Positions 22,010-33,225 of a DNA stretch of 64,000 nucleotides are shown here, one piece after another (positions within the stretch are counted from its first letter, which is position 1; each line of letters begins with the position of its first letter). Below the pieces are notes generated by a model. That model searched no databases. It saw nothing but the letters and a program-made list of their open reading frames with translations, and was not told where the DNA came from. A program made the translations under genes and the position numbers. This DNA is from Anaeramoeba flamelloides (taxonomy: Eukaryota; Metamonada; Anaeramoebidae), in assembly GCA_027625915.1 (NCBI GenBank), contig JANTQA010000075.1:2914001-2978000 (forward strand), in the 5' to 3' direction.

Positions 22010-22125
22010 TTGGGAAAAAAAAATTGTGCCTTATTTTGAGAAAAAAAATTTTGTGCCTTATTTTGAGATTTTTTTGTGCCTTAAATTACTACAAAAAGTT
22101 TGTGCCTTAAAAGTGAAACTGACTG
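22010..22125 (-). repeat. Right TIR of the 6.6-kb transposon
   Basis: The reverse complement begins CAGTCAGTTTCACTTTTAAG and carries four AAGGCACAA units, three of them followed by TCTCAAAAT. It pairs with 15500-15610 and matches both ends of the MITE at 2217-2414. TA follows at 22126-22127. Confidence 0.88.
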
Positions 22126-23158
22126 TATTTAAAGAGGCTATATTAATATTTATTTTTTGATTTTTATTTTTCATTTTTTTAGAACCTTTTATTAATAATC
22201 TTTCTTTGTTCTTCAAAAAATGTTTTATATATAAATCATTTGGAATATTTTTTTGTTTATTTATTAATATTCTTTTAAAAGTTTTTATTTTTTCGAGATT
22301 TTCCCAAATTACAAGTTTATTATTTCCTTTCCTTAAAAATCTAATAACACAATAATTATTTAAGAAATTAAATATTTCTAATGTTGAAATATTTTTTTGA
22401 ATAAAAATCAATTTGTTTTTGTTTGGTACATTTTGTAACTTTTTTAAACTTTTACAATATGTAAAGTTTGAAAAATAAATTATTTTATTTTTATCATTAT
22501 TGTAATCAATATTATTATTAATTTGGTTTGATAAATAAATTAGTGTTTTTAATAAATTGGAAATTTCTACTTTTCCGTTATTTGAATTGGAGTAATTATA
22601 ATTATCAAATATTGAAATATAAGAATAATTAAAAGATTTTTTAATCCAATATTCAATTTGGAAGTTGTTGATTTTTGTTAGTTTCCAATTTTTGAATTCA
22701 ATAAGAATTATTAATTTTAATAAATTTTTTATTAATAATTTTTTATTTGTTGTGTTGAATTCTTTTATATTTAATAAGATAATAAATTCATTCATAATTT
22801 TTAATTGAATTTTTTTCAAGTGGTTGTCGTTTTTTTGGGGTTTTGATGATAAAACGAGAAAAAAATTTTTCTGAATGAGTCTTATTAAAAAATTGAATAT
22901 TGAAAAATTTATTTTATTTGTTGGATTTAGTTTGAATTTATTTTTTATAATTATTGGATAATTGAAAGGATTATCAATTTTTGTAAAAGTCCATTTTAAA
23001 TCATTCTTTTTAATTTTTGATTTATATGAAGTTTTTATATATAAAATAAAATAAATTAAGGTTTTAAAAATATTTATTGTTTTAATTTCTTTTTTTAAAA
23101 CCTGATAGTCACTTTTTCTTTTGGTTTCTATGTTTGATACAGTAACCTGAAGTATCAA
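22058..23158 (-). pseudogene. LINE copy 1: region upstream of the endonuclease
   Basis: A 366-codon frame. About 340 N/K/I-rich residues end in KINIASLN, the first strand of the endonuclease, after which the frame runs into the transposon TIR (last 20 or so codons). I recognise no domain in the long linker. The frame starts just beyond the C-x-G-I-T zinc motif frame (23109-23291) and overlaps it by 50 bases, indicating a frame change there. Confidence 0.7.
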
Positions 23159-23291
23159 ATGTGTGGTTTTTACAATCTTTATTGTTTAGAGTTATTCCTT
23201 TACATTTAACACTGGTTATTAATTTATCTGAAATACTCTTTTTGCCTTTGCCTTTGTTTTTGTTTTTTAAGTTGAGTTGAATATTTTTCAT
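23109..23291 (-). pseudogene. LINE copy 1: small Cys/His motif segment
   Basis: A 60-codon frame with VKCKGITLNNKDCKNHT, then YCIKHR: a C-x-G-x-T-x4-C...C-x2-H pattern. This compact zinc-type motif is common in protist and large-virus proteins. Here it lies between the ORF1-like part and the endonuclease. Confidence 0.6.
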
Positions 23292-24044
23292 ATATATTTC
23301 TTTATTTTTTGGAGTTTGGTTAAAATAATATAATAAATCTTTTTGAATATTTGGTTTTTTATCAACTTTTTTGTTTGAGTTATTTGAGTTATTTGAGGTT
23401 GGTTGATTATTATTTTGATTAATTTTTTGATTAATAGAAATAGAGTTGTTAATTCCATCAATCTTATCAATTTCTTGATTTTTTTATTATTTTTCTTTTT
23501 TAATTCTTTTTCGAATTTTTCTTTAAATTCTTTATCTCGAATTAAAAATTGATTATAAACTAGTTCCTCTTCTTTTCTTTTTGAGGATTGAGTTGTTTTT
23601 TGAATCATTTATATTTGGGTTTAGATTTTCTAATAAAGATAGTTCAGATTCATTTTCTGAATCTTTTATAATTTGAATTTCATTAGATTTATCTTTTATT
23701 TCATTCTCAGAATGAATATAACCTTTATCAGATTTATTCTGAATTTTTTTTGGATGATATATTATTATATAAGTTATTATTTTTATTTTTAATAACTTTA
23801 TGATTATTTTTAGATAAATTTGTGATAATTTCTTTCAAATCTAGAATTTCTTTTTCAAGAGAATTAATTCTATTTTCATATTGATTATTATTATGATTTG
23901 AATTATTATTTGAATTCAATTTTGGAGTTTTTTGAATTTTTGGTTATTTGTTTTTTGGAATTAGAGAGTAATTTTTTGTAGGCCTTTTTAATGGTAATTG
24001 GTCTCTCATTAATCAGTAAACCATTTAAGTGAAGTGCCTTATCT

Positions 24045-24476
24045 CTAATTACACAAGAAGGAAAGGTAACAAACGCAAAATACTTTTTTTGTTTTTTTCT
24101 TTTTAATTATAACTGCATTTTTTGGGTTGAAGTTTTGAAAAAAAGAAATCAAATTATCTGTGGTGTAGTTGTGGGGATAATTGAAAATAATTATTTGTGT
24201 TTGTGATAATTTCCTTTTTGAATTGTTTTTATTATTTTTTTTATTATTTTTTTTTTTGTTTTTTTTTATTTCTTTGTTGTTGGGATCCATTTGCTTTTTT
24301 ATTTTTTTTTGTTTTTGTTGCAAAAAAAGTTGGTGTTTCGGCTTAATAGGGGCTTTGCTAGACTTTTCTTTCACTAGATCCGCGGTCTCAGTAATTTTCG
24401 CGTGATCAAAAATTTTATTTGTGATTTTAACACCACTGACAAATTTTTTTTTTTTTTTTGATCGTTCATGATCCAA
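24045..24476 (-). pseudogene. LINE copy 1: ORF1-like RRM segment
   Basis: A 143-codon frame with a long K/N-rich stretch, then QIIIFNYPHNYTTDNLISFF, then NAVIIKKKKTKKVFCVCYLS. This resembles the beta1/RNP2, helix and beta-strand pattern of an RNA-recognition motif. A second weaker RRM-like start (TMFLSKIPQIFSYDELL) lies in the frame 24691-24882 upstream. The frame is broken between them. Likely role: RNA binding by the LINE ORF1 protein. Confidence 0.5.
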
Positions 24477-25764
24477 AAAAATTTTTGTCTTTAGTATTGG
24501 CGTCTCGTTGCAAATGGGTTTTTGTATTTTTCACATTTTGTGAATTGTTTTTTGTAAAGCTTTTTTTTACTTGGTTTGTAGTCTTGAACATTAAGTTTTC
24601 TGTTGAAAATTTTTGTTGATTTTATTTTTTTTTCTACTCTTAGTGCTTCTTCTTTCTTTTTTAAATTTTAGAATTGCAATATTATTATCATTATCTTTTT
24701 TGATTCATAATGAATTGTATTGATGGAAGTACTTCGACTTCTTGTTTAATGATAGTTAGCAATTCATCATAAGAAAAGATTTGTGGAATCTTAGATAGAA
24801 ACATAGTGTTTGTCTTCATTTGGGAAGAGTAAAGTTGAAAGAGTAAAAAGTATAAAAAAATAAAAAGTCGATTTTTAATCAAATTCTTTTACAAATAGAG
24901 TAATCAAAGAAAAAAACCCTAATTTGAACATAGTCTTATAAGAGCGATTATTTTGTTGAATTTCCGGTAAATCATATCTTAAATTTATAGTTTTTTCTTT
25001 GTGGATATACGAATCATAATTAGTCCCACAAATTTTCATCTTCCAGTTAAATCTCCTCTTTATTCAGCAAAGAAACTTTAAAATAAAGATATTATAATTT
25101 TGATCTCACTTAATTTCTTTGGTCCTTTTTTTAGGCTTTGTTATTTACTGGTATATGGGTTCTTCCAACAACAATAAATAAAACCAAGATGTTTGTATTG
25201 AAAAAATGATATTCACCTATAATTTAATAATATTTAGTTTCTCATTATAAATTTTATTAATTTAAAATTGTTTTGAATTTTCAGGATTATTAATTGGGTT
25301 TTCCAATTCAAGATCTGGTTGAAATTTTATTCCTTTTGTACTGTTTTGTGAAGATCTTTATTTTCAGGACAAAAAGAACCTAGGTTTGATTTGAAAATGG
25401 TTATAATTTTAACTTCATTTTCAATTTCTTTTTTCAAATAGAGATCAAAGCTACAAACTACCGCCTACTTCTTTGAGAACTCAATTTAATAATGAATTGT
25501 CTGGAAAAGGAAGTGAACATTATGTTCCCATTAATAAATCAAACTACAGTGGTGTAAATAACCCATTTTGACACCTTTAACCCCTTACACAAATTTAACT
25601 CGTGTTTTTTTTCAGACTTGGGTCTTTGAAGATAGGAAGACACTTATATATTCTTAGTTCGGATTCAAATTGACTTTAGAGGTTAGATCTTGGATTAGTC
25701 GAAATGACTCAAATAATATTAAATGCTTTTGTTTCAAAAATTTCCTCAAATTTACAAAATTTCT

Positions 25765-26210
25765 GAGATTAAGGGAGTAGACATTTTAGAAAATAAAATG
25801 AAATCTTGTCAAGATCTTGAAAATTGTTTTATTTGTAATTTGTGTTTTGACTTATGAAATGGATGAGTTAACTGCATTTAAACAATTTATTGATTTGAGT
25901 CTCTTTTTTGAAATTCAAAATTTGCATCTTTCCAATATAAAACGAAAAAAAGTAACCTATTATTTTGTTTAAGAATTAAGTTAATTCTTGAAAATGGCAA
26001 AATATATTTTTCGTTTTATGTTGGAAAGTATTGATTTCCGAAAGCAAATTTTTTATTTAGGTTTCTTTTTCTTTGATTAATATTTCAATTCAAATCTTAG
26101 CCATTAAAACTATTCGTGGTTTAGGTGATTAAATAAATGAATATTCGGTAGAAGATTGACTACAGTTTATCAATTAAATAGAGATCTATTATGCAAAAAA
26201 ATATTTTTCT
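25765..26210. repeat. Dispersed repeat D, copy 3
   Basis: Aligns with 8875-9340 over its whole length, and with 11352-11585 over the second half. It lies inside the TIR element between the left TIR and the LINE fragment. Confidence 0.65.
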
Positions 26211-27116
26211 TGAATATTTTGAAAAAGTTGTTTTCTGGTTTTCAAAAAATGGGAAAAAAAATTGGTAAAAAATTTCAATTTTGAAAAATTTTTTTTAACA
26301 AATTGTTTGGTCTTATACACAAAAATCCTTATAACAATTCGAATCATTTTTGGCAGAAAAAAAATGATTTTGAATTTTGAGGATAAAATTAATTAATTCC
26401 CAAATATCTTCAAGAAAATTTTATTTTGAAAAATCGAATTTCATCTTAAAACAAAAACAAAATTTCAAATTTGGAATTTACTAAAAACAAAAATTTTTGG
26501 AAAAAAATTAACTTAATAAGGGCTAAAAAGATGAAAATGATTTTAGATAATAAAAAATATGATTGAAGAATATTTTGGCCTTATTCAAAAAAATTCAATT
26601 GAACCAAGTAAAGAAATTTTAAATTATATTAAAAATCTCAAAATAACTAATTTAAAAGAGTTTAAAATTGATATTTTTTTTCCAATTGAAAATATTAAAA
26701 ATACAATTAAATATTTAAAAAACAAATCAGTAAAGGGATTTCAAAAAATTTAAAATTTGAAATATATTTGTGATGATGATAATAATATTGATTTAAACCA
26801 AATTGAAAATAATAATTATGAAAAATATTTAATTACAATTCAGAAAATATTTAATAACTGGCTAATAAACCCAGATAAGAATAATATTGAATATATTAAA
26901 AAAAGATCAATTTTATTTATCCACAAAAAAGGAAATGAACGAGTAGCTTTGAAATTATAGACCAATTTCAATTAATCAAGTCTACCAAGATTATTTCTAA
27001 AAATATTATATCAACTAATCAAACCTTGTTGGGAATTTATTCACAAATCCCAATTTGGGTTTAGAAAAAAATATGATACTCGTATTGTAGTATTAAACTT
27101 CTTAAATACTTTTAAT

Positions 27117-27722
27117 ATGATAAAATCAAATAATGAAAATGAAAATAATAAAACTTATATTATAATGATTGATATAGCAAAATGTTTTGATTCAATTAGT
27201 TTTAAAATAATTAGAAAAACAATAAAAAAATTTATTATAAATAAAATTATTAATTTTTTTTTATTAAAATATTATCAAGGAGAAGGTCTTCGTATATTCC
27301 AAGGAGACCCATTATCGCCTATTTTATTTGCTCTAATTTCACACTTTCTTTTATTAAAAATCATTCCATTAACGAACCATTGTCAAATGTTTGCAGATGA
27401 TTTAATTTTAATTATTAAAGAAAATATAAATCAATTAAATCAGAAATTAAATTCAATATATGAAATAATTATTCAATTTGGATTAAAACCTAATAAAGAT
27501 AAAACAGTTGTTTCAAAAGACTTAAAAAAAATTCAATATTTGGGTATTTATTTAGATAAAATTTCGCATATAGTTTATAATTTAAAAAAGGTAAAAGAAA
27601 CATATAACAACTGTAAACAGTTATTCAATAACAACTCGCTTAACAATAGTTTAAAAATTAGATTATTTAAATCTTTTATCATAAGCCGATTGACATCTGG
27701 GTTGGAAATATATAATTATTAA
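27117..27722 (+). pseudogene. LINE copy 3: reverse transcriptase fragment
   Basis: 201 codons: IIMIDIAKCFDSISF (motif A with catalytic Asp), FQGDPLSPILFALISHFLLL (motif B), MFADDLILIIK (motif C, FADD), and IIQFGLKPNKDKT. Pieces of the fingers and the upstream linker are in 26559-26960 in other frames. It stops at 27722, although LINE similarity continues to 28310. Confidence 0.88.
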
Positions 27723-27836
27723 ATAAAAACTTTAAATTATTTAAATTCTTGGATTAATTCATGTATTACTGAAATATGTAAAATAAACAGAAATACACCA
27801 ATTCTTATTTACAAAACAGAATTTAAAATAGAAAAT

Positions 27837-28310
27837 ATGATAATTTATATCAATAAAAAGAAATTTAAATTCAAAAAGAAATTAGGAAATTTATCTCTTC
27901 CTAATTTAGAAAAATTAATAAAGTTTAATCAAAGAATAAATAATAAAATTAATTGGAATTCAAAAGATATTATTGAACTAAAAAAAGAAATATACAAATA
28001 CACATATAACGAGTTGTTGAATTCAACAAGTTGGAAGGTCCAAAAATATTTCACAATAATAAAAAATCAAAATTATTTATTTAAAATTCAAAAATATTTA
28101 ATTTATCCCCCAAGCTCAACAATTCTAAAATTCAGAACATTCACTAACTGTTTAAATAGATATTATTATGTAATTAATAAAAATTCAAATAAATTTTGTC
28201 CTTTATGTTTAAAATATCAACAGAATGAAATAATAGAAAATATCGATCATTTCTTATGGGTATGTCCTTCTTTTAGAACAGATAGATTAAAATTTTTCAC
28301 AATAAATTGA
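27837..28310 (+). pseudogene. LINE copy 3: C-terminal zinc segment
   Basis: 157 codons with LNSTSWKVQKYFTIIKNQ, FRTFTNCLNRYYYV, CPLCLKYQ and ENIDHFLWVCPSFRTDR. This is a complete C-x2-C...H...C zf-RVT-like pattern, better preserved than at 12855-13199. It follows the RT after a short broken interval. Confidence 0.8.
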
Positions 28311-28499
28311 AACAAATAAATCTTAATGAATTGATTTTAAACTGTGATAGTTTGAAATTATTTTCATTAATTAATAATCGTGAAATCTATGATTTTACGC
28401 TTAAATTTCTGAAAGGGAATTTAAGTCTAAAGGCAACTAGATAGTAATTTACACTTCTTCAATAATAAAAAAAAAAAAAAAAAAAAAAATTTCTGAGTA

Positions 28500-29177
28500 A
28501 AATTTTAAAATGCCTTTAAAACTTTGATTATTATAACTACTATACTTAAAAAAATACAATTATTTTTTAATCCGTTAAATATATCAATTTATTTGGTTAA
28601 CCAAAAGTTTTATCTCAAAAAAGAAATAAAATCTTTATATTAATATTACTGGTAACAAAGAAATGTTATAGTATAATAATGATCAAAATGACAATAAACC
28701 GGGTAAAAACTTGTTAAATTATGAGAAATAAAATGAATTTAATAGTTTTCTTTTTCGGAAAAAATGGAAAAAAAAAATTGATCTCACTAAACTAATTTTC
28801 TTTTATGGCTTTCTTAGTAGATCAGAATTTTTTAACACATGGAATCTACAAAATACGAAAGTAGATAATACCACCAATAACATATTTTAAAATTTTGCCT
28901 TGTTGTTGTAGAAGACTAGTCCCTTAAATGATTTTTTTTTCAAAAATCAAATAATGAAATTTTACTAATTTTTTTATCAAAAAATTATCTTTTAAAATCT
29001 TTCCATATCTTCATAATTCTTTTTTAAAATTTATTTAAAGAATACTATTTCTTGTTTATATACTGTTGCCACATCATTGATTTGTTTCTTTTATGTCTAG
29101 AGTCAGCCAATATTATTTATATGAGTTAAATTTTAGTAATGGGTTAAAATAAAAAACATGGGTTATTTACACCACTG
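28500..29177. other. Right body of the TIR element, no gene
   Basis: AT-rich and non-coding. About 28530-28940 matches 6040-6500. It ends with the right TIR. Confidence 0.5.
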
Positions 29178-29694
29178 TACATAAGAATTAAACAACCAAT
29201 ATAAATACTTTTAAGACTTTTATGGTACTTTTAAGACTGACCATTTTAAAGATTTCAATTTCTTGTATTCTTTTATCATTTTTCCAATAACATATACTCG
29301 ATCAAAATTTTTTAAAAAACATAAAAAGAGATTAAGAAATGATTTAATAGAAAACCTTGTGGAATTTTTCATTGATTTTCCAAAGAAATCTTAAATTTTA
29401 AAATATTTATTAACTTTCAAATACTCTGAAACTGTTTTTCAGTTTAGCCAATAATTGTTTTAAGAGTTTAAGTTTTTCAAAAGTTCAAATTGTAAAAAAC
29501 TCTACGATTCAAGGTTTATTCAATTTTGATCTTTTATGAATATTCAAAGTATGAGAGACAATTTCCAAAATAAGACAAATTATTGTGAATTTTAAGAAAG
29601 TGAATTCAAATTTTGTATTTTTTTGTTGAATTTTTCGAAAATCTTTAATCATTTTTATTAATCTTATTATAATTTGAATTTTAAAACTTTAATT

Positions 29695-30456
29695 ATGAGT
29701 TCATCAACTTCTGAAACAAGTAAAAGCGAAACCAGTTCCCAGGAAGACCAAAACTACCTTGAACAAAGCGGATCATCTGAAGAAAAAAAACGAAGAAAAA
29801 CAAAAAACAAGAAAAAAGACAAACAAAAGAAAAAAAAAAAATCGAAGCATAAGCACAAACACAAAAAGAAAAAGAACAAGAAGAAAAATGAAAAAATTAA
29901 CGAGGAAAAAAAGAAGAAACTAGCAAAAAAAGAAAAAAAAATCACCAAGCTTTCTCAAATTACCCAAGCTGTTGAAAAACTAATTCCCAAATGTCAAAAT
30001 TGCCATAAAAAAAAATCTCAATTCTATTGTACCAAATGTAAAGTCTTTTATTGTTCTGAATGCGAAGAACAAGCACACAATATTTCTGTTTTAAAAAAAC
30101 ACAAAAAGCATCTGTACAAAGCTCCTTACAATGAATTAGTCAAAAGTAAATTTTTCGTTTTTATTTTTTTTATTTTTTCGTCTTATTTTTTTTTGATTTT
30201 TTTTTAATTTTTCGTCAAACCTTCTTGTTTCGTTTTTATTTTTTTCGTCTTCTTTCAAAAAGAACAACAACCTTTTTGTTTTTGAAATCAATTCCAAACT
30301 TTATTTATTTTTATTATTTTGTTGTTCTTCTATTTTGATTCTGAAACAAACAAATCCTTTCTCCCAAAAAATGGTTTTGTATTCAAAGATTTTTCAATTC
30401 TTCAACAAGTCAAGGTTACTTTGGGTTCAGGATCTTTTCAAGATCTAAAATTTTGA
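29695..30456 (+). CDS. Small B-box zinc-finger protein (2 exons, second exon inferred)
   Basis: Exon 1 (29695-30145) starts at the ATG opening MSSSTSETSKSE; the open frame upstream lacks a better ATG. Order: a Ser/Glu-rich head, a long Lys/His-rich basic tract (residues about 35-90, with KHKHKHKKKK), then a B-box: CQNCHKKKSQFYCTKCKVFY, CSECEEQAH and HKKHLYK supply Cys/His zinc ligands. The B-box family serves as a protein-interaction module in TRIM-like proteins; no RING or coiled coil is visible. A GTAAAT donor at 30146 and an acceptor ending CAAAG at 30388 keep phase and add about 22 residues to a TGA at 30456, total about 172. Without splicing the frame runs into a Phe-rich, intron-like tail. 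The basic tract suggests nuclear or nucleic-acid association, as inference. Confidence 0.7.
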
Positions 30457-32670
30457 TTTTTTTTTGATTCTTTTTTTAAGAAAATTGAGAATTGAGAACA
30501 AAGAACCTTGAAAATAAGAAAATTGAAAAAAGAACAAAGAAAATTGAAAAAATTTAAAAAAGAGAAATTGAAAATTAATAAACTCCTTTTTATAAAATAC
30601 CTTTTGAATAAATGAATAACCTTTTAAGGACCACATATCCTTGATGAGTATTGATGAATAATCTCTACTCAACAATTTCCTTTTGAGAGTAGATCGATCA
30701 ATGAGTGAAAAATTGTTCAAAAAAATTCCACAAAAAACAACATTTTCAACATTTTTTCAAAATTTTAGTTCCAATCTCTTTTTAATCTCTTGAAATTTGT
30801 ACATTTTAATTTAAACTTCAAGAGTCTTTGGTTTGTAAATAAATATAAAAGTCTGATTAGGAAAATATTTTTCAATTTTAAAATTTAAAACAAAAAAGTT
30901 ACAAGTCAAAATTTGCGAAAAAATGAATAAAACTACTTTGTCATATCTGCCAAAATCACATTTTTATTTCATTGTATTTCAAGGATTTCAAAATATTTGA
31001 GAATCATGGCTTTAAATGATATTTAAGTGTTAATTTTATATTTCAAGGAATTTAATATATTGAAATAAAGCTATTTAATACTATCACACAAAATAAAATT
31101 GATTGAAAATCATTTTAAAATTTTAAATACAATGATTGAGTTTTTTTTTTTCATATCTTTCATTTTATTTTTGGTTTTCAATATGTTTATTCCAAAATAA
31201 AATATCTTTTTAAATGAGCAATTTTCCTTGTGATAAATTTAGAAAACTCAAATTATAAACTGATTTAACCTCTTCCAAAGAATGAGAAAAACCAACTCTG
31301 GAGGTTTTTACTGAGGATATTAATTTATAAATTTCAATTCATATTTTTTTTATAAAACTAAAATAAAATTTTGTTAAACTTCACACCTATCATTTTCCAA
31401 GCTCCTGAATTTTGAAAAAACCAAAAGATTTTCATTTTTAGTTTTTTTTCATAACTGATCTTACTGTTGAAATTTATGTGAGATTTGTAAACAACACCAA
31501 GTATATATTTCTCTTAATAATTCAGAAATTTTGATCACAAAAGGTTGTTCTTCAATAAGAGTTTTACTGAGCTTTAAACTAAATCTTAATTCGTTTTGAA
31601 ATTGAGAAATTTTTGTAATTTGATATTTATGTAATAAATGAATTTAATAAAAAACGCAAAAAATAACGAGTTAAAAATATTTTTATTTCAATTTTCACTC
31701 TGATATCAAGAAATGATTTTCAAAAATTGAAAATATTTCGAAAAAATAAAGATACATTTACCAAATATCCTAAAAAACATTTCATTTCAAGAATATGATT
31801 TGATGCTGATTAATGATCTTCATAATAAATGATTAAAATTTTATTGATTATTTGTAATTTTTTTGTTAAATTATTTTTGTAATTCTATTATTTGAATTTT
31901 TGATGAAAAAATATTTTTCATCTCATTTTCAATATACTTTAATTTCCAATGAAATAAAATTTCAATTTTGGTTAAATCATTTTCAATAAATAATGGTTTA
32001 TTTACTAATTATAATTAAAAAAAGATCCCAGTTTGAATTTTTGACAAAGAATTATACGTGAGAAAACCTACACAACATTTTCATATTTTCATTAACACTT
32101 TCATAAATCATTCACAAAAAAATTTGAAAAATGAAATTTTGCTGTTGAAAATGAAAAATCAATTTTTTGTAAAAACGATAATGGGCAAGAGGTAAAGTAT
32201 CCATCTTACAATATGGGGATATGAGCTATATTCCCCTGAACCACATTATTTTCTGATTGTTAACCATTTTCTCAAATAACCAGCAATTGATATTTTTAAT
32301 TTAAAATCGGGCTTGTGATTCATAGAACCACTAATTCTTTGAAGAAATCATTTGGTTGATTTAAAATACTTTTTGACTATTATAAAAATAGGAATTGAAT
32401 AAATAATTAGAACAAAACACTTGTGAATTTATAGAGCCTGATCCAATTCTTGAGAGAATATACCAGAATTGCACTCTCACTTGGTTTAACAATATCTCTA
32501 ATTCAAATCAGGAATTCTGGAAGTGATGTAGAGTGATGTAGAGTGCCTTAGAGTGTCGTAGAGTGCCTAGGTTTTTTTTTTTTTTCTTTTTGAAATGAAT
32601 TGAAAATTTTATAAATTTTCAATACATTTCAAAAAGTAAAAAAAACCTATCAGCGGTTTTCCAGAATTCA
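30457..32670. other. Intergenic, no gene seen
   Basis: AT-rich. A slightly GC-richer 70-bp patch at 32190-32260 (GAGGTAAAGTATCC ... ATTCCCCTGAACC) does not fold as a tRNA. Direct GTAGAGTG-type repeats lead into GTGCCTAGG at about 32560, then an imperfect foldback to about 32650. Confidence 0.4.
32562..32650. repeat. Foldback repeat with GTGCCTAGG edge
   Basis: GGTTTTTTTTTTTTTTC and the inner GAAATGAATTGAAAATTT pair with AAATTTTCAATACATTTC and GTAAAAAAAACC. The same edge motif and fold occur near 9818-9905, 11652-11728 and 61710-61780. Confidence 0.6.
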
Positions 32671-32678
32671 AAAGGATA

Positions 32679-33225
32679 TAAACTCTTTTTCAGTCAAAGG
32701 GGCCCAGTTTTATTGAAGAAATAGATGACATTCTATGAGTTTAATTCATTACTCTTATCAAACTAAAATTTTCAATTTTTAGCTCAAAATCATTTTTTCT
32801 CATTTTGTAAAATTTTTTTTTTTTTTGTTTTTTGCTTTTTGCTTTTTTTTTTTTTTTTTAAAATTAACTTTGAAAAAAAAAATGTTTGAAAAACGAAATA
32901 AACATTAAGAAAAGTTAACTTTTGTATGTTCTTTTAAAATTCATACATTTACAAGTAAAAAATCTTATTATCAACAATTTTAATTTCCTAAAGAAATTGA
33001 GAATTTTGCACGAGACGTTCCAATGAATGGGGACCAAAAAATTTTTTAACATTTTTTTTTTTTTTTGAAATTTATGGTTTGTTCAGGGGTTTCTTTTATA
33101 ATTATGGACTCTTATATGAAGTTTATTATTTCTCGTATTTTTAAACAATCTAAGTTTGGTTGATTCTTAAAAATAAAGTGACTTTTTCATTTTTGGCTGG
33201 GCCCATTTGAGTGAAATGGAATTTA
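32679..33225 (+). mobile_element. MITE A copy 2 (CAGTCAAAGGGG TIRs)
   Basis: The left end TAAACTCTTTTTCAGTCAAA, followed by GGGGCCCAG, is inverted at the right end as CTGGGCCCATTTGAGTGAAA. About 547 bp, non-coding, with an internal T/TTTGC-rich tract. The copy at 39816-40380 is nearly the same sequence in opposite orientation. Confidence 0.8.

Larger units (their letters stand above)
15500..22125 (-). mobile_element. 6.6-kb IS630-Tc1-mariner-type transposon with USP-like peptidase and satellite
   Basis: The ends are inverted repeats beginning CAGTCAGTTTCACTTTTAA at 15500 and, complementary, at 22125. Similarity extends about 100 bp through subterminal repeats. TA flanks both ends (15498-15499 and 22126-22127), as expected of this superfamily. 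Contents on the minus strand: a DNA-binding segment (18662-19033), a DDE/D transposase (16972-18684), then a cysteine-peptidase region (16061-16980). The rest is non-coding: inverted repeats at 19284-19508, a 65-bp satellite at 19910-21180, and a foldback region at 21520-21740. The element sits inside a LINE endonuclease frame. Confidence 0.85.
12650..24900 (-). mobile_element. LINE copy 1, split by a DNA transposon at 15500-22125
   Basis: A minus-strand non-LTR retrotransposon of about 5.6 kb once the 6.6-kb insertion is subtracted. Order from the 5' end (right side): ORF1-like frames with RRM-like sequence (24.9-24.0 kb), a C-x-G-I-T zinc motif (23.2 kb), a long linker, an AP-type endonuclease, a reverse transcriptase (GDPLSPILF and YADDLIL), a C-terminal C-x2-C...H zinc segment, then a hairpin and T-rich (poly-A on the minus strand) tail at 12.65 kb. 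Several frameshifts and stops separate the frames, so this copy looks inactive. Its RT closely resembles that of the copy at 26.5-28.5 kb. Confidence 0.85.
26545..28490 (+). mobile_element. LINE copy 3 (5'-truncated)
   Basis: A plus-strand LINE fragment covering the linker, RT and zinc tail, ending in GGCAACTAGATAGTAATTT, then CTTCAATAATAAAA and a long A run (to about 28490). It belongs to the same family as the other two copies. It is broken by several stops and frame changes and has no endonuclease, so it is dead on arrival or later decayed. Confidence 0.85.
25547..29177. mobile_element. TIR element (CAGTGGTGTAAATAACCC) containing a LINE
   Basis: The left end CAGTGGTGTAAATAACCC (25547) and its inverted counterpart at 29160-29177 define TIRs with similarity over about 50 bp (GTGTAAATAACCCAT ... 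AAATTTAACTC). TA flanks both sides (25545-25546, 29178-29179). No transposase is visible. The left body contains repeat D and the right body contains the repeat shared with 6040-6500. Most of the middle is the LINE fragment at about 26.5-28.5 kb. Confidence 0.7.

Noticed and set aside
15500-22125. Polinton/Maverick, suggested by a cysteine peptidase in a large TIR element
   Set aside because: TA duplication, 6.6 kb length and a DDE/D transposase; no DNA polymerase, integrase, packaging ATPase or capsid gene is seen.
32185-32262. Possible tRNA gene in a GC-richer patch
   Set aside because: No GGTTCRANNCC T-arm and no cloverleaf; no other tRNA-like B box found in the window on either strand.
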